Below are positions 1 through 10,361 of a stretch of DNA of 64,000 nt, piece after piece. Every line of letters begins with the position of its first letter. The stretch's first letter is position 1. This DNA is from Woeseiaceae bacterium (lineage in GTDB: Bacteria; Pseudomonadota; Gammaproteobacteria; Steroidobacterales; Woeseiaceae): the NCBI GenBank assembly GCA_028280615.1, contig JANQLK010000022.1, positions 62,001 to 126,000 on the forward strand, written 5' to 3'. The notes under the pieces were generated by a model. It was not told the DNA's origin and searched no databases. It worked only from the letters and a program-made list of their open reading frames with translations. The translations under genes were made by a program, and so were the position numbers.

Positions 1-1
1 C

Positions 2-874
2 ATTCGCCACCTGGACGTCGAGCGGAGGCTGTCGCCGCTGACTTTGAGCAACTATCGGCGTGACCTGACCGCACTGGCCGATTGGTGCGCCGACTTGGGC
101 GTCGAGCGCTTCGCCGACCTCGACAGCGGCCATCTCAGACAGTGGGCGTCCTCAGGCCACCGACGGGGCTTGAGCGCTCGCAGCATCCAGCGCAGGCTTT
201 CGGCGACGCGAACGTATTTCGCCTACTTAAAGCGTGAAGGACACATTGCCGCGAGCCCCGTGGGCGACGTGTCGGCGCCGAAAGCACCCAGGCGACTGCC
301 GGGAAATCTCGATGCCGACCGGATGTCCCGGCTGCTCGACATCGCCGGCGAGGGCCCGATCGTCGACCGCGACCGCGCGATCCTCGAGCTCTTGTATTCC
401 TCGGGCCTCAGGCTTGCCGAACTCGTTGAATTGAACCTCGGCGAGGTGGACCTCGCCGACGCGACCGTGCATGTGACGGGCAAGGGCAACAAGGACCGCA
501 TCGTGCCCGTCGGCAGGAAGGCGCTCGAGGCGCTGGCCGCCTGGCAGCGCTCGCGGGCGTTACTTGCCGCGGCGGACGAGCAGGCGCTGTTCGTCAGCAA
601 TCGCGGCACGCGCCTGAGCCGGCGGGCGGTGCAGGCGCGGGTCAAGCACTGGGCAAAGGTTCAGGGCATCGATGCACGCGTCTATCCGCATCTCTTCAGG
701 CATTCGTTCGCCACGCACCTGCTCGAATCCAGTCACGATCTGCGCGGCGTTCAGGAGCTCCTGGGCCATGCCAACATCTCGACGACCCAGATCTATACTC
801 ATCTTGATTTTCAGCATCTCGCCCAGATTTACGACCAAACGCACCCGCGCGCCAAAATGAAGTCGCGCAAGTAA
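2..874 (+). CDS. xerC: Tyrosine recombinase XerC (5' truncated by window edge)
   Basis: Site-specific tyrosine recombinase that acts with XerD at dif to resolve chromosome dimers. The frame is open from base 2, and the residues before the internal TTG at 44 ([21 protein letters not shown]) look like the normal XerC N-terminal SAM-like domain, so the true start lies left of the window. Visible catalytic set: Arg in SSGLRLAEL, Lys in VTGKGNKDR, HxxR in [11 protein letters not shown], His in [10 protein letters not shown] and the nucleophilic Tyr in TQIYTHLD. It sits 49 bp upstream of hslV; xerC-hslVU linkage occurs in other gammaproteobacteria. XerD is the main alternative, but the context favours XerC. 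Confidence 0.93.
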   Translation: MRHLDVERRLSPLTLSNYRRDLTALADWCADLGVERFADLDSGHLRQWASSGHRRGLSARSIQRRLSATRTYFAYLKREGHIAASPVGDVSAPKAPRRLPGNLDADRMSRLLDIAGEGPIVDRDRAILELLYSSGLRLAELVELNLGEVDLADATVHVTGKGNKDRIVPVGRKALEALAAWQRSRALLAAADEQALFVSNRGTRLSRRAVQARVKHWAKVQGIDARVYPHLFRHSFATHLLESSHDLRGVQELLGHANISTTQIYTHLDFQHLAQIYDQTHPRAKMKSRK

Positions 875-923
875 ACGAGCGCCCGGTCCGCGGGCCGTTC
901 GCCAACCTATCCGGGCATTCAGT

Positions 924-1454
924 ATGGAACAGTTCGAGGGCACGACGATCGTTTCGGTCCGTCGTGACGGCAAAGTCGCCGTCGCGGGCGACGGCCAGGT
1001 CAGCATGGGCAACACGATCATGAAGGGCAACGCGCGCAAGGTCAGGCCGCTGGCCGGCGGGCGGGTAATCGCCGGATTCGCCGGCGGCACGGCCGATGCC
1101 TTCACGCTGTTCGAGCTGTTCGAGAGCAAACTCGAGCAGTACGGCAACCTGACTCGCGCAGCCATCGAGCTCGCGAAAGACTGGCGCACCGACCGACGGC
1201 TCAGGCGCCTCGAGGCGTTGCTGTGTGTCGCCGACAAGGAGAGTTCGTTCATCATCTCGGGTAATGGCGACGTCATCGAGCCCGAGGACGATCTCATGGC
1301 AATCGGCTCGGGCGGCCCGTATGCCCAGGCGGCGGCGATGGCACTCATGCGAAACACCGATCTCGGCGCTCGCGAGATCGTCGAACAGTCACTCCGTATC
1401 GCCGGCGACATCTGCGTTTACACGAACCAGAACATCGTCGTCGAAGAACTGTAA
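924..1454 (+). CDS. hslV: ATP-dependent protease HslVU, peptidase subunit HslV
   Basis: Proteasome-like threonine peptidase of the cytoplasmic HslVU (ClpQY) protease. The 176-aa length fits the family. The start gives MEQFEG followed by [12 protein letters not shown]; the catalytic N-terminal threonine is expected to be exposed after removal of this short six-residue propeptide (E. coli has only Met there). The GDGQVS and [10 protein letters not shown] motifs are typical. The stop is 9 bp before hslU, so the two are co-transcribed. No convincing sigma-32 promoter is visible in the short gap after xerC. Confidence 0.97.
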   Translation: MEQFEGTTIVSVRRDGKVAVAGDGQVSMGNTIMKGNARKVRPLAGGRVIAGFAGGTADAFTLFELFESKLEQYGNLTRAAIELAKDWRTDRRLRRLEALLCVADKESSFIISGNGDVIEPEDDLMAIGSGGPYAQAAAMALMRNTDLGAREIVEQSLRIAGDICVYTNQNIVVEEL

Positions 1455-1463
1455 GAGACCAAC

Positions 1464-2783
1464 ATGTCACAGATGACACCTCGCGAGATTGCTCGCGAAC
1501 TGGACAAGCACATCGTCGGCCAGGACGAGGCCAAGCGCGCCGTGGCGATTGCGCTGCGCAACCGCTGGCGTCGCGTGCAGGTGGACGAACCCTTGAGGAG
1601 CGAGATCACGCCCAAGAACATCCTCATGATCGGCCCGACCGGCGTCGGCAAGACCGAAATCGCGCGCCGACTCGCGAAACTCGCAAAGGCGCCGTTCATC
1701 AAGGTCGAAGCGACCAAGTTCACCGAGGTCGGCTACGTCGGCCGGGAGGTCGACTCGATCATCCGCGACCTCGTGGACGTGGCGGTCAAGATGATTCGCG
1801 AGGACGGCATGCAAAAGGTCCGGCACCGGGCCGAGGACGCCGCCGAGGAACGCGTGCTCGACGCGCTGTTGCCGGCGTCGCCGGCGGGCAACACGCAGCG
1901 CGACGACGGTGACACGCGGCAGAAGTTCCGCAAGATGCTGCGCGAGGGCAAGCTCGACGACAAGGAAGTCGAGATCGACGTCCAGGCCATGCCGGTCGGC
2001 GTCGAAATCATGGCCCCGCCGGGCATGGAAGAGATGACGAGCCAGCTGCAGGGCATGTTCCAGAATCTGGGCCAGGGCCGGAAGAAGACCCGCAAGCTCA
2101 AGGTCAACGAGGCCCTGAAACACCTCACCGACGAGGAGGCCGCGAAGCTCGTCGATGAGGAGGAGCTCAAGACCCAGGCGCTCGAGTCCGTCGAGCAACA
2201 CGGCATCGTGTTCCTCGACGAAATCGACAAGGTCGCGCGGCGTTCGGAGGCACAGGGCGCGGACGTCTCGCGCGAGGGCGTGCAGCGCGACCTGCTGCCG
2301 CTCGTCGAGGGTTCGACGATCAATACCAAGTACGGGATGGTGAAGACCGATCACATCCTGTTCATTGCATCGGGCGCGTTCCACGTCTCGAAGCCCTCCG
2401 ACCTGATTCCCGAGCTGCAGGGACGCTTTCCGATCCGGGTCGAGCTGAACTCGCTCTCGACGGCGGACTTCGTGCGTATCCTGACCGAGCCCGATGCATC
2501 GCTGACCGACCAGTACGCCGCGCTGCTCGCGACCGAGGAAGTCGACCTGGAGTTCACCGAGTCGGGCGTCAGGCGGCTCGCCGAAGTGGCCTATCAGGTC
2601 AACGAGAACACCGAGAACATTGGCGCCCGGCGCCTGCACACGGTCATGGAGCGGCTGCTCGAGGCGATCTCGTTCGAGGCGTCGGACAAGAGCGGGGCCC
2701 GCGTCGAGGTCGACGCGGGCTACGTCGACCGGCACCTGGCCGAACTGTCGCGCGACGAGGACCTGTCGCGCTACATACTGTAG
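1464..2783 (+). CDS. hslU: ATP-dependent protease HslVU, ATPase subunit HslU
   Basis: AAA+ unfoldase that feeds substrates to HslV. The protein is 439 aa. Visible features: N-terminal [19 protein letters not shown], Walker [10 protein letters not shown] (about residues 56-64), the intermediate I-domain (about 110-240, with [11 protein letters not shown]), Walker B VFLDEIDK, sensor region [21 protein letters not shown], and the C-terminal tail DLSRYIL that docks into HslV. It follows hslV in the same short operon. Nothing is missing. Confidence 0.98.
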   Translation: MSQMTPREIARELDKHIVGQDEAKRAVAIALRNRWRRVQVDEPLRSEITPKNILMIGPTGVGKTEIARRLAKLAKAPFIKVEATKFTEVGYVGREVDSIIRDLVDVAVKMIREDGMQKVRHRAEDAAEERVLDALLPASPAGNTQRDDGDTRQKFRKMLREGKLDDKEVEIDVQAMPVGVEIMAPPGMEEMTSQLQGMFQNLGQGRKKTRKLKVNEALKHLTDEEAAKLVDEEELKTQALESVEQHGIVFLDEIDKVARRSEAQGADVSREGVQRDLLPLVEGSTINTKYGMVKTDHILFIASGAFHVSKPSDLIPELQGRFPIRVELNSLSTADFVRILTEPDASLTDQYAALLATEEVDLEFTESGVRRLAEVAYQVNENTENIGARRLHTVMERLLEAISFEASDKSGARVEVDAGYVDRHLAELSRDEDLSRYIL

Positions 2784-2816
2784 CCGCGTGACGCCTCCAA
2801 GAGCGCTTAACACGTC

Positions 2817-3173
2817 ATGACGCCATCGGAAATCCGTCTCAAGGGTAAACGCCGCCTGCTCGTGCTGAGCTACGAGGACGGTGGCGCGTTCGAGCTGTCC
2901 GCGGAGTACCTGCGCGTGCATTCGCCGAGCGCCGAGGTCAAGGGCCACGGGCCCGGTCAGGAGCGCCTGCAAACGGGCAAGGAGAACGTTGCGATCACGG
3001 CCATCGAGCCCGTCGGACACTATGCCGTGCGGCTCGTGTTCGACGACGGCCACGACACCGGGCTGTACACCTGGACCTACCTGCGCGAGCTGGGCGAGAA
3101 CCAGGCGGACAACTGGCAGGCCTACCTCGACCGGCTCCGGGCGGCGGGGTATGCTCGGCAAAAACCCGAGTAA
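2817..3173 (+). CDS. DUF971 (gamma-butyrobetaine hydroxylase-like N-terminal domain) protein
   Basis: Small soluble protein of 118 aa consisting of a single DUF971 domain: [20 protein letters not shown] near the start, then [15 protein letters not shown], then the [11 protein letters not shown] core. The domain is named for the N-terminal region of gamma-butyrobetaine hydroxylase; its stand-alone role is unsettled, with links to Fe-S or iron proteins suggested for some homologues. It lies between hslU (33 bp upstream) and ubiE (8 bp downstream), a placement seen in other gammaproteobacteria. The function is not assigned beyond the family. Confidence 0.9.
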   Translation: MTPSEIRLKGKRRLLVLSYEDGGAFELSAEYLRVHSPSAEVKGHGPGQERLQTGKENVAITAIEPVGHYAVRLVFDDGHDTGLYTWTYLRELGENQADNWQAYLDRLRAAGYARQKPE

Positions 3174-3181
3174 CAGAATTC

Positions 3182-3940
3182 ATGTCCGAACCCAGCGACT
3201 CCGGCGACTCCACCCACTTCGGCTACCAGACCGTTCCCTCGGGCGAAAAGGCGCGCATGGTGCGCGGTGTCTTCGACTCCGTGGCGAACAATTACGACCT
3301 CATGAACGATTTGATGTCGGGCGGGCTGCACAGGCTCTGGAAGCGGTTCACGATCGATCGCGCCGGCCTGAAGAACGGCCAGCGCGTACTGGACCTGGCC
3401 GGCGGCACGGGCGACCTCGCAATGCGATTCGCGAAACAGGTGGGCGATACCGGGGAGGTCGTCCTCGCGGACATCAACCATGCGATGCTCGAACGGGGCA
3501 GGCGCCGGATGATCGACCGCGGACTCGGCGCCAACATCTCGATCGCGCAGGTCGACGCCGAGGAACTGCCGTTCGAGGACGCGAGTTTCGACTGCGTAAC
3601 GATCGCGTTCGGCCTGCGCAACGTCACCGACAAGGATGCAGCGCTCAGGTCGATGTTCCGGGTGCTGAAGCCCGGCGGCAAGCTGCTCGTGCTCGAGTTT
3701 TCGAAGCCCGCCGCCGCGCTGAAGCCGGCCTACGACCTGTATTCGTTCAAGGTCCTGCCCGCGCTCGGCAAGTTGGTCGCAAGGGACGCCGACAGTTACC
3801 GGTACCTGGCCGAGTCGATTCGCATGCATCCCGACCAGGAGACACTCGAGGACATGATGCAGGCGGCGGGATTCGAGCGCTGCCGCTACTACAATCTGAC
3901 GGGCGGAGTCGTCGCCCTACACCAGGGCTTCAGGCTATAG
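3182..3940 (+). CDS. ubiE: Ubiquinone/menaquinone biosynthesis C-methyltransferase UbiE
   Basis: SAM-dependent C-methyltransferase that methylates the benzoquinol ring in ubiquinone synthesis (and demethylmenaquinol where menaquinone is made). It is 252 aa with the UbiE/COQ5 signatures: [36 protein letters not shown] at the N-terminus, SAM motif [13 protein letters not shown] (about residues 70-81), and [24 protein letters not shown]. It heads a ubiE-ubiJ-ubiB cluster, with ubiJ starting 4 bp after its stop. An intact ubi cluster indicates ubiquinone-based respiration. Confidence 0.97.
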   Translation: MSEPSDSGDSTHFGYQTVPSGEKARMVRGVFDSVANNYDLMNDLMSGGLHRLWKRFTIDRAGLKNGQRVLDLAGGTGDLAMRFAKQVGDTGEVVLADINHAMLERGRRRMIDRGLGANISIAQVDAEELPFEDASFDCVTIAFGLRNVTDKDAALRSMFRVLKPGGKLLVLEFSKPAAALKPAYDLYSFKVLPALGKLVARDADSYRYLAESIRMHPDQETLEDMMQAAGFERCRYYNLTGGVVALHQGFRL

Positions 3941-3944
3941 CCCA

Positions 3945-4553
3945 ATGGACCCGCTCGAACGCCTGCTGCGCCCGCTGGCGCGCCTGATCAACGAGAGCAT
4001 TCGCGAGTCGACGCCCGCGCGTGAGCTGTGCGCGGAACTCGACGGCACGCTGGCGGCGATCCGCGTGCGCGATACGAGCCTCGCGATGTATTTCCGGATC
4101 GAGAACGGCGAACTGACGCTGTCCGGCGACGCGGACGCCGAGCCGGACATCCTGATCGAAGGCTCCCTGGCCGCCCTCGCGCGACTGGCCGCGAACGGCG
4201 ACGAGGACGCGATTCGCTCGGGCTCCGTCGATCTCGTTGGCGACGCCGGCAAGGCCGCGCGATTTCAGAAGCTGCTCAAGTTTTCGAAGCCGGACGTCGA
4301 AGAACAGATGTCGAAGCTCTTGGGCGATGCGGCGGCGCACCAGATCGGCAGGGCGTTTCGCGAGTTCGGTCACTGGGCGCGGGACGCGCGCGACACGATG
4401 CGCGGCAACGTCCGCGAGTACCTGCAGGAAGAAAGCCGCGACCTGCCGAGCCGCTACGAGGTCGATCGTTTCGCGAGGCGGGTCAACACGCTGCGCGACG
4501 ACGTAGACCGCCTCGAGGCGAGAATCACGAGACTCGCCGGGAGACGCGGCTAG
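3945..4553 (+). CDS. ubiJ: Ubiquinone biosynthesis accessory factor UbiJ (SCP2 domain)
   Basis: SCP2-fold lipid-binding accessory factor that, with UbiK, supports the cytoplasmic ubiquinone biosynthesis complex. The 202-aa protein has an N-terminal SCP2 sterol-carrier region ([47 protein letters not shown], about residues 28-75) and a C-terminal coiled-coil ([19 protein letters not shown]). It lies between ubiE and ubiB as in E. coli. Its TAG stop overlaps the ubiB GTG start by one base (TAGTG), so translational coupling is likely. Confidence 0.92.
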   Translation: MDPLERLLRPLARLINESIRESTPARELCAELDGTLAAIRVRDTSLAMYFRIENGELTLSGDADAEPDILIEGSLAALARLAANGDEDAIRSGSVDLVGDAGKAARFQKLLKFSKPDVEEQMSKLLGDAAAHQIGRAFREFGHWARDARDTMRGNVREYLQEESRDLPSRYEVDRFARRVNTLRDDVDRLEARITRLAGRRG

Positions 4554-6121
4554 TGGCACGCCGGCGTACGTGGAGCCGCGTGTTCCGTATCCAGCGCGTG
4601 CTCGTGAAATACGGGCTCGACGACATCATTCGCGAGACGCACTACTTGAGGCCGCTGCGCTTCATGTTCGTGGTCTTCCCGCGCCGCGTCGATCGGTCGA
4701 CATCGCTCGGGAAGCGTATTCGACTCGCACTTCAGGAACTCGGACCGATCTTCGTCAAGTTCGGCCAGGCGATCTCGACGCGCCGCGATCTCCTGCCGCG
4801 CGACATCGCCGACGAGCTTGCCAAGCTGCAGGACGAAGTGCCGCCGTTCCCCGCCGACGAGGCGCTCCGGATTATCGAGGCTGCCTACGGCCGTCCCGTC
4901 GACGACGTGTTCGAGCGCTTCGATCGCGAGCCGCTCGCCGCGGCCTCAATCGCACAGGTGCACTCGGCGCGCATTGCCGGCGGCGCGGAGGTCATCGTCA
5001 AGATATTGCGGCCCGGCGTCGAGGAGCGCATTGATGAGGATCTCGACGTGCTCCGGCGCTTCGCCCGGCTCGCCGAACGCTACTGGCATCTCGGCAAACG
5101 GCTGAAACCCGTGGAGGTCGTTGCGGAGTACGAACACACGATTCTCGACGAACTCGACCTCATGCGTGAAGCCGCGAACGCCGCGCAGCTCAAGCGCAAT
5201 TTCATGGATTCCGAGCTCCTGGTCGTACCCGAAGTCTACTGGGACTACTGTCGGCCGGAGGTCATGGTACAGGAGCGCATCTTCGGCACGCAGATCTCCG
5301 ACATGGACGCGCTCGTCGCGGCCGGCACGAACATCAAGGCGCTCGCCGAGAACGGCGTCGAGATCTTCTTCACACAGGTCTTCCGGCACAACTTCTTCCA
5401 CGCCGACATGCACCCGGGCAATATCTTCGTCATCACGAGCGACCCTAAGCGGCCGAAATACGCAGCCGTCGATTTCGGCATCGTCGGCACGCTGAGCCCG
5501 GAAGACCAGCACTACCTGGCGGAGAACTTCCTGGCCTTCTTCGACCGCGACTATCACAGGATCGCGCAGCTGCACCTCGATTCGGGCTGGGTGCCGGAAG
5601 GAACCCGCGTCGATCAGCTCGAGTCGGCCGTGCGCACGGTCTGCGAGCCGATCTTCAACAAACCGCTCATCGAGATTTCCTTCGCGCAGGTGCTGATGCG
5701 GCTGTTTCGGGTCGCGCAGCGCTTCGACGTCGAGATTCAGCCGCAGATGATCCTGCTGCACAAAACGCTGTTCAACATCGAGGGGCTCGGCAGGCAGCTT
5801 TACCCCGAGCTCGATCTCTGGGAAACCGCCTATCCCGTGTTGAAGAAATGGATGCGGGAGCGGGTCGGGCCCGAGGCCGTGATTCGCGACGTGCGAGAAG
5901 GCCTGCCGCATATCCGCGAGGCGCTCCGCGACCTGCCGGCCGCCCTGAGACACTTCTCGGAACAGGGCGCGCGCGGCTCCCTCGCGGTCTCGGTCGACGT
6001 GCAGGCGCGGGAGCTCCGCGAGCTCAAGGCCGAGCTCGAACGCCAGCGGCGCCAGCGGCTGTGGCTGGCGCTTGCAGGTGTCGGCGCGGTCATCGCGACG
6101 CTCTTCGTCGTGGCAGCCTGA
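4553..6121 (+). CDS. ubiB: Ubiquinone biosynthesis protein kinase-like UbiB
   Basis: Member of the UbiB/ADCK atypical kinase-ATPase family needed for ubiquinone synthesis; membrane-associated. I chose GTG 4553, which gives a 522-aa protein ([24 protein letters not shown]) close to the E. coli length; the frame stays open further upstream but there it only overlaps ubiJ. Signatures: [14 protein letters not shown] (KxGQ motif), the Ala-rich loop [21 protein letters not shown], and DFGIVG in the metal-binding loop. One hydrophobic C-terminal segment ([20 protein letters not shown]) anchors it in the membrane. Confidence 0.95.
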   Translation: MARRRTWSRVFRIQRVLVKYGLDDIIRETHYLRPLRFMFVVFPRRVDRSTSLGKRIRLALQELGPIFVKFGQAISTRRDLLPRDIADELAKLQDEVPPFPADEALRIIEAAYGRPVDDVFERFDREPLAAASIAQVHSARIAGGAEVIVKILRPGVEERIDEDLDVLRRFARLAERYWHLGKRLKPVEVVAEYEHTILDELDLMREAANAAQLKRNFMDSELLVVPEVYWDYCRPEVMVQERIFGTQISDMDALVAAGTNIKALAENGVEIFFTQVFRHNFFHADMHPGNIFVITSDPKRPKYAAVDFGIVGTLSPEDQHYLAENFLAFFDRDYHRIAQLHLDSGWVPEGTRVDQLESAVRTVCEPIFNKPLIEISFAQVLMRLFRVAQRFDVEIQPQMILLHKTLFNIEGLGRQLYPELDLWETAYPVLKKWMRERVGPEAVIRDVREGLPHIREALRDLPAALRHFSEQGARGSLAVSVDVQARELRELKAELERQRRQRLWLALAGVGAVIATLFVVAA

Positions 6122-6125
6122 TCCC

Positions 6126-6710
6126 TTGCTCTCGGCCGTCGCCGGATTGCTGCTTCGGATCGGCGGCTGGAAACCGCTCGGCGAGCCGCCCGATGTGCCC
6201 AAAGCCGTCGTCATTGCCTATCCGCACACGTCGAACTGGGACGGCGTCTGGGCGCTGATCTACCGTGTGTACATCAAGCTCGACGTTCGATTCTTCGCCA
6301 AGAAAACGCTGTTCTGGTTTCCCCTGAGCACGCTGCTGCGTGCGCTTGGCGGCATCCCGCTCGACCGCGGGGCGCCGGGCGCGGCCGTCGAACAGGCCGT
6401 CCGCGCGTTTGCGGAGTCTGACAGTTTCTACTTCGGCCTCGCTCCGGAGGGCACGCGCGGCTACCGGCCACACTGGAAGACCGGCTTTTACCGGATCGCA
6501 AGGGAGGCGGGCGTGCCCGTCGTGATCGGCTATCTCGATCACGGCCGCCGCGAAGTCGGCCTCGGACCCACTATCGAACTCACGGGTGACGCCGAGGCCG
6601 ACCTCGACAGGATTCGCGCGTTCTACGACAGCGTACGCGGCCGCTGGCCGGAAAAGGAAAGCCCGATCGCTTTCCCGCCGCCGCCGGGCGAACAAGCCGG
6701 CCGGGACTGA
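6126..6710 (+). CDS. 1-acylglycerol-3-phosphate O-acyltransferase-like (PlsC family)
   Basis: Predicted lysophospholipid-type acyltransferase. It carries the acyltransferase HX4D motif as HTSNWD and the glycerol-phosphate-binding motif as APEGTRG, with FFAKKTLFWFPLSTLLRALGGIPLDR between them. TTG 6126 is the most plausible start, giving about 194 aa just after the ubiB stop; an earlier in-frame ATG at 6072 would lie inside ubiB. The protein is short (PlsC about 245 aa) and resembles the compact bacterial subgroup of unassigned acceptor. Cotranscription with ubiB is likely. Confidence 0.82.
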   Translation: MLSAVAGLLLRIGGWKPLGEPPDVPKAVVIAYPHTSNWDGVWALIYRVYIKLDVRFFAKKTLFWFPLSTLLRALGGIPLDRGAPGAAVEQAVRAFAESDSFYFGLAPEGTRGYRPHWKTGFYRIAREAGVPVVIGYLDHGRREVGLGPTIELTGDAEADLDRIRAFYDSVRGRWPEKESPIAFPPPPGEQAGRD

Positions 6711-6785
6711 GCGGAAACGCCGGGTTGGTTACACTGGAACCTATCTCATAATAGATCGTGACCGCGTTGCGGTGCGATTGGCCGC

Positions 6786-7487
6786 ATGAAGAGCTCCAAG
6801 GACAATCCCGCGAAACGACGCAGTATTCGCAGCTTCGTGCGCCGTGCGGGGCGGATGACCGAATCCCAGCAACGCGCGCTGGTCGAGCTGTGGCCCAGGT
6901 ACGGGGTCGAATTCTCGGGCGCTGCGCTGGATCTCGAGGCGCTGTTCGGAAATCCGGCCGACACCGTGCTCGAAATCGGCTTCGGTAACGGCGACTCGCT
7001 CGTCGAGCTGGCGGCATCCTTGCCGGACATGAATTTCTTAGGGATAGAGGTTCACGAACCGGGCATCGGCCACTGCCTGATCGGCATTCGCAAGGCGGGC
7101 ATCGACAACCTCAAGCTCATTCGTCACGACGCCGTCGAGGTACTGGAGACCGGCTTGCGGCCGGCGTCGCTCGCGCGGATCAACCTGTACTTTCCGGATC
7201 CCTGGCCGAAGAAGCGGCACCACAAGCGGCGAATCGTGGCGCCGCAATTCCTCGACCTGTGCCACGCGGCCTTGCGGCCCGGCGGCACGCTCAACATTGC
7301 GACCGACTGGGACAACTATGCCGAGCACATCGACGAGACGCTGGCGGCCGACGCACGCTTCGCGTGCCGCGAACGACGCGTTCACGGCGGCGAGCGACCG
7401 CTCGCCCGCGGTGCGACCAAGTTCGAGCGGCGCGGCCTCACGCGCGGCCATCGCATCCACGACTGGTGCTTCGAACGCCTGGCCTGA
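6786..7487 (+). CDS. trmB: tRNA (guanine-N7)-methyltransferase TrmB
   Basis: SAM-dependent enzyme that makes m7G46 in tRNA variable loops. The 233-aa length is normal. Signatures: RSIRSFVRRAGRMTESQQ at the N-terminus, SAM-binding EIGFGNGDSLVELA (about residues 57-70), NFLGIEVHEPGIG, the family hallmark INLYFPDPWPKKRHHKRRIV, and the C-terminal TKFERRGLTRGH. The start is ATG 6786; the open frame only begins there. No partner genes are needed and the placement is stand-alone. Confidence 0.97.
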   Translation: MKSSKDNPAKRRSIRSFVRRAGRMTESQQRALVELWPRYGVEFSGAALDLEALFGNPADTVLEIGFGNGDSLVELAASLPDMNFLGIEVHEPGIGHCLIGIRKAGIDNLKLIRHDAVEVLETGLRPASLARINLYFPDPWPKKRHHKRRIVAPQFLDLCHAALRPGGTLNIATDWDNYAEHIDETLAADARFACRERRVHGGERPLARGATKFERRGLTRGHRIHDWCFERLA

Positions 7488-7562
7488 GCCGCCGACTTGC
7501 GTAATCCGGGCGCTGTTCTATATATAGATTAAGCCCGTCAAGCGCGCAGGAGGAGCCTCCCG

Positions 7563-7853
7563 ATGGCCGACATCACGCCGCGGATCGGACACTGGTTCCG
7601 CCGTCCCGGCGGACCGCTCTTCGAGGTCGTTGCGATCGACGACGACGCGTCGACGATCGAGATTCAGCTGTTCGATGGCACGATCGACGAGGTGGACGCC
7701 GAGTCCTGGCCCGACTGGCGACCGATTGAAGTCAGCGCACCCGAGGACTGGTCCGGTTCGGTCGACATGGATCCCGAAGACTACGCCGGCAGGTCCGAAG
7801 GCGACATCCCGGCGGGCTATCACGACCCGCTGGCGTTCCTCGATCGGTCCTAA
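7563..7853 (+). CDS. Small acidic protein of unknown function
   Basis: Predicted cytoplasmic protein of 96 aa, strongly acidic (many Asp/Glu, few Lys). It begins ITPRIGHWFRRPGGPLFEVVAIDDD, a compact beta-rich start, and has a low-complexity acidic C-terminal half ending DIPAGYHDPLAFLDRS. A strong ribosome binding site (AGGAGG, 7548-7553) precedes ATG 7563. It resembles short conserved gammaproteobacterial proteins of the DUF6763 type, but that assignment is from memory and tentative. The Rieske gene converges on it 15 bp away. Confidence 0.75.
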   Translation: MADITPRIGHWFRRPGGPLFEVVAIDDDASTIEIQLFDGTIDEVDAESWPDWRPIEVSAPEDWSGSVDMDPEDYAGRSEGDIPAGYHDPLAFLDRS

Positions 7854-7868
7854 GGTACCGGATCCGGG

Positions 7869-8222
7869 CTAGCGGCCGTCGGGTCCGGTCACGAATACCT
7901 CGCCGTCGCGCACCTCGGCCGCGACGCTTCTGAGCGCCTTGCCGCGGCACGGCCCGCCCATGCACTCGCCGGCATCGATCGAGAACACCGCGCCGTGCGA
8001 CGAACAGATAATCGCGCTCTTGTCCCTGGTCAGGAAACCATCGGGCTTCCAGTTGAGGGGGTGGCCCGCGTGTACGCAGAAGTTCTGGTAGGCGAAGACG
8101 TCGTCGCCCTGACGCACGACGAAACCGCGGAACGGCCAGTCGCCTTCGCCGATCGTGAACTCGCGACAGCCCGGGTCCCCGATCTCGTCGAGCCGCCCGA
8201 CGCTGATTTCACGCTCCGGCAT
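7869..8222 (-). CDS. Rieske [2Fe-2S] domain protein
   Basis: Single-domain Rieske ferredoxin-like protein of about 117 aa. Cluster ligands are visible as CVHAGH and CSSHG, giving Cys-X-His and Cys-X2-His. It resembles the soluble Rieske ferredoxins that feed oxygenases or stand alone, not cytochrome bc1 subunits, since there is no membrane anchor. I chose ATG 8222 (MPEREISVG) because a GAGGG ribosome site precedes it; ATG 8237 is an alternative with a poorer site. It overlaps the 3' end of ampG by 14 bp and is the last gene of xth-ampG-Rieske. Confidence 0.88.
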   Translation of the reverse strand: MPEREISVGRLDEIGDPGCREFTIGEGDWPFRGFVVRQGDDVFAYQNFCVHAGHPLNWKPDGFLTRDKSAIICSSHGAVFSIDAGECMGGPCRGKALRSVAAEVRDGEVFVTGPDGR

Positions 8223-9522
8223 CCCGAGCCCTCGCATTGTGCCGAACGACGACGATCGACAGGACGATCGATGGGACACCGATGGCGGCGGCGTAGATGA
8301 AGAACCCGACCCAGCCGACGACCTCCTGGACGTTGCCCGAAAATCCGGCAACAAACTTGCCGAAGAACACGGCGAAGAAATTGAACAGCGCATACTGCGT
8401 TGCCGTGAAGGAGATGTTCGTCAGGCTCGACAGGTAGGCGATGAACACGGTCCCGGCAAACCCCTGCGCGAAATTGTCGAAGCTGATCGTTACGGTCAGC
8501 GCCCAGATCGCCGGACCCGTGAAAGCCAGGAACGCGAAGAACAGATTCGTAACGGCGATCAGAGTTGCCGCCGCGATCAGCGACGCCGACTGGCCGAGCT
8601 TGATTACGGCCCAGCCGCCGGCTCCGATGCCGATCAGCGCCACCCAAAGCCCGTAGAGCTTGGCGACGCTGGCCACCTCGGCCTTGCTGAAGCCGAGATC
8701 CAGATAAAACGGATTCGCGAGGATACCGAGCACGTAGTCGCTGATCCGGAACACGGAAATGAACAGCAGCATCAGGATCGCGAAGCGCCCGTAGCGCTTG
8801 AAGAAGTCGATGAACGGCCCGGCGATGGCATCGCCGAACCAGGCGACGAAACCGCCGTCGAACACGCGGCCGCCCGTCGCATCGTCCACGAGCCCGGCCT
8901 CGCTGGCCCACAGCGTCGCGAGGACACCGACCAGCATGCAGGCTGCCATGGACTGGTAGGCCACGGGCCAGGACACGAACTCCGCGATGTACAGCGCGCC
9001 CGCGCCGCCGACCAGAATCGCGACGCGATAGCCGTACTGGTACGCCGCGGCCAGCGGCGCCTGCATCTCCGGGCCCGCGCATTCGATGCGATAGGCATCG
9101 AGCGCCAGGTCCTGGGTGGCCGACGACACCGCGACACCGATCGTGACGAGCGCGAACGCGCCGGTCGCAAGCGCCGGATCCATCGTCGACAGCATCACGA
9201 GACTCAGGATGACGAGACTCTGCGACGCGAGCAGCCAGGCACGACGACGGCCGAAGCGGCGCGACAGCCAGGGTAACGGCAGGCGGTCGACGAAAGGCGA
9301 CCACAGCACCTTGAACGCGTAGGCGAAGCCGATCCATGCGAAAGTGCTGATCGTGCTTTTTTCGAGGCCCGCGTCGTTGAGCCATGCCGTCAGCGTCGCG
9401 TAGACGAGCGGGAACGGCAGCCCGGCCGAGAAGCCCAGGAAGAAAATGACGAGGATCTTCTCCTGAAGGTAGTAGCGCCAACCGGGTTTCGCGGCGGGCG
9501 CGGTCGATTGCTCAGCCGTCAT
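8209..9522 (-). CDS. ampG: AmpG-family muropeptide permease (MFS)
   Basis: Inner-membrane major facilitator transporter of 437 aa with about 12 hydrophobic segments. It matches AmpG, which imports GlcNAc-anhydroMurNAc muropeptides in cell-wall recycling and beta-lactamase induction: LGFSAGLPFPLVYATLTAWL, FAYAFKVLWSPFVDRLPLP, the RRFGRRRAWLLASQ loop, and SSATQDLALDAYRIE. Its start overlaps the xth stop by 11 bp, so the two are coupled. No ampC/ampR is nearby, so a general recycling role is the simplest reading. Other AmpG-like MFS substrates cannot be excluded. Confidence 0.88.
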   Translation of the reverse strand: MTAEQSTAPAAKPGWRYYLQEKILVIFFLGFSAGLPFPLVYATLTAWLNDAGLEKSTISTFAWIGFAYAFKVLWSPFVDRLPLPWLSRRFGRRRAWLLASQSLVILSLVMLSTMDPALATGAFALVTIGVAVSSATQDLALDAYRIECAGPEMQAPLAAAYQYGYRVAILVGGAGALYIAEFVSWPVAYQSMAACMLVGVLATLWASEAGLVDDATGGRVFDGGFVAWFGDAIAGPFIDFFKRYGRFAILMLLFISVFRISDYVLGILANPFYLDLGFSKAEVASVAKLYGLWVALIGIGAGGWAVIKLGQSASLIAAATLIAVTNLFFAFLAFTGPAIWALTVTISFDNFAQGFAGTVFIAYLSSLTNISFTATQYALFNFFAVFFGKFVAGFSGNVQEVVGWVGFFIYAAAIGVPSIVLSIVVVRHNARARDAGA

Positions 9523-10294
9523 GCCGCCAATCGTAATCCATGATCAGCGGCGCATGGTCTGAAAACCGTTCCTCGCGGTAGATCTCGGTGCGCGCGACCC
9601 GGTCCTCGAGGCCCGGGGTCACGACCTGATAGTCGATTCGCCAGCCGACATTGTTGTCCCAGGCGCGTCCGCGGTTCGACCACCAGGTGTAGCTGTGCGG
9701 CTCCTGCTCGAGCGTACGAAACGCATCGACCAGGCCGATCGGCCCGAAGACTTTGTCCAGCCATGCGCGTTCTTCGGGCAGGAAGCCCGAGTTCTTGCGA
9801 TTCGCCTTGAAATTTTTGAGGTCCTCTTCCTTGTGGGCGATGTTCCAGTCTCCGCATATGATGGTCTGCGACCGTTTGCGGCGGACCTTCTTCAGGTGCT
9901 CCTCGAACGTCGCCATGCAGCGGTACTTCGCTGCCTGGCGTTCCTCGCTCGACGAACCCGACGGCAGGTACAGCGACACGACGTTGAGGCCGCCCAGCTG
10001 GACCTCGAGGTAGCGGCCTTCGTTGTCGAATTCCCGGTCTCCGTATCCGCGAATCACCTTTTGTGGTTCGCGTTTCGAATATATGGCCGTTCCGCTATAA
10101 CCTTTTTTCTCGGCGTCTTCGTAATAACAATAGTAGTCGGCCGGCCGGAACGGATCGTCACCGAGCTGATGCGCCTGCGCCTTGGTTTCCTGGATGCATA
10201 CGACGTCGGCATCCTGGGTCTTAAGCCATTCGAAGAGTCCTTTTCGCGCCGCTGCGCGAATGCCATTAGCGTTGAGGCTTATTACCCGAAACAC
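9512..10294 (-). CDS. xth: Exodeoxyribonuclease III
   Basis: Class II AP endonuclease / 3'-5' exonuclease of base excision repair, 260 aa. GTG 10294 gives the typical start [19 protein letters not shown]; the longer open frame would run into the divergent pyrE region. Catalytic motifs: IQETKAQ (metal-binding Glu), [22 protein letters not shown] (Asp/Asn), and the C-terminal [11 protein letters not shown]. It is transcribed divergently from pyrE across 67 bp, a pairing seen in other gammaproteobacteria, and heads the xth-ampG-Rieske unit. Confidence 0.95.
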   Translation of the reverse strand: MFRVISLNANGIRAAARKGLFEWLKTQDADVVCIQETKAQAHQLGDDPFRPADYYCYYEDAEKKGYSGTAIYSKREPQKVIRGYGDREFDNEGRYLEVQLGGLNVVSLYLPSGSSSEERQAAKYRCMATFEEHLKKVRRKRSQTIICGDWNIAHKEEDLKNFKANRKNSGFLPEERAWLDKVFGPIGLVDAFRTLEQEPHSYTWWSNRGRAWDNNVGWRIDYQVVTPGLEDRVARTEIYREERFSDHAPLIMDYDWRHDG

Positions 10295-10361
10295 GCTTGT
10301 CTCCCGCAATCGAAAGGCGGCATCATACTGCAACGCCACGCGAACCCAAGCACGGACGGCC

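Noticed and set aside
1467..3161. Long minus-strand open frame (564 codons) antisense to hslU
   Set aside because: It is the mirror of hslU's strong codon bias in GC-rich DNA; the translation is low-complexity and matches no family, whereas hslU on the plus strand is complete.
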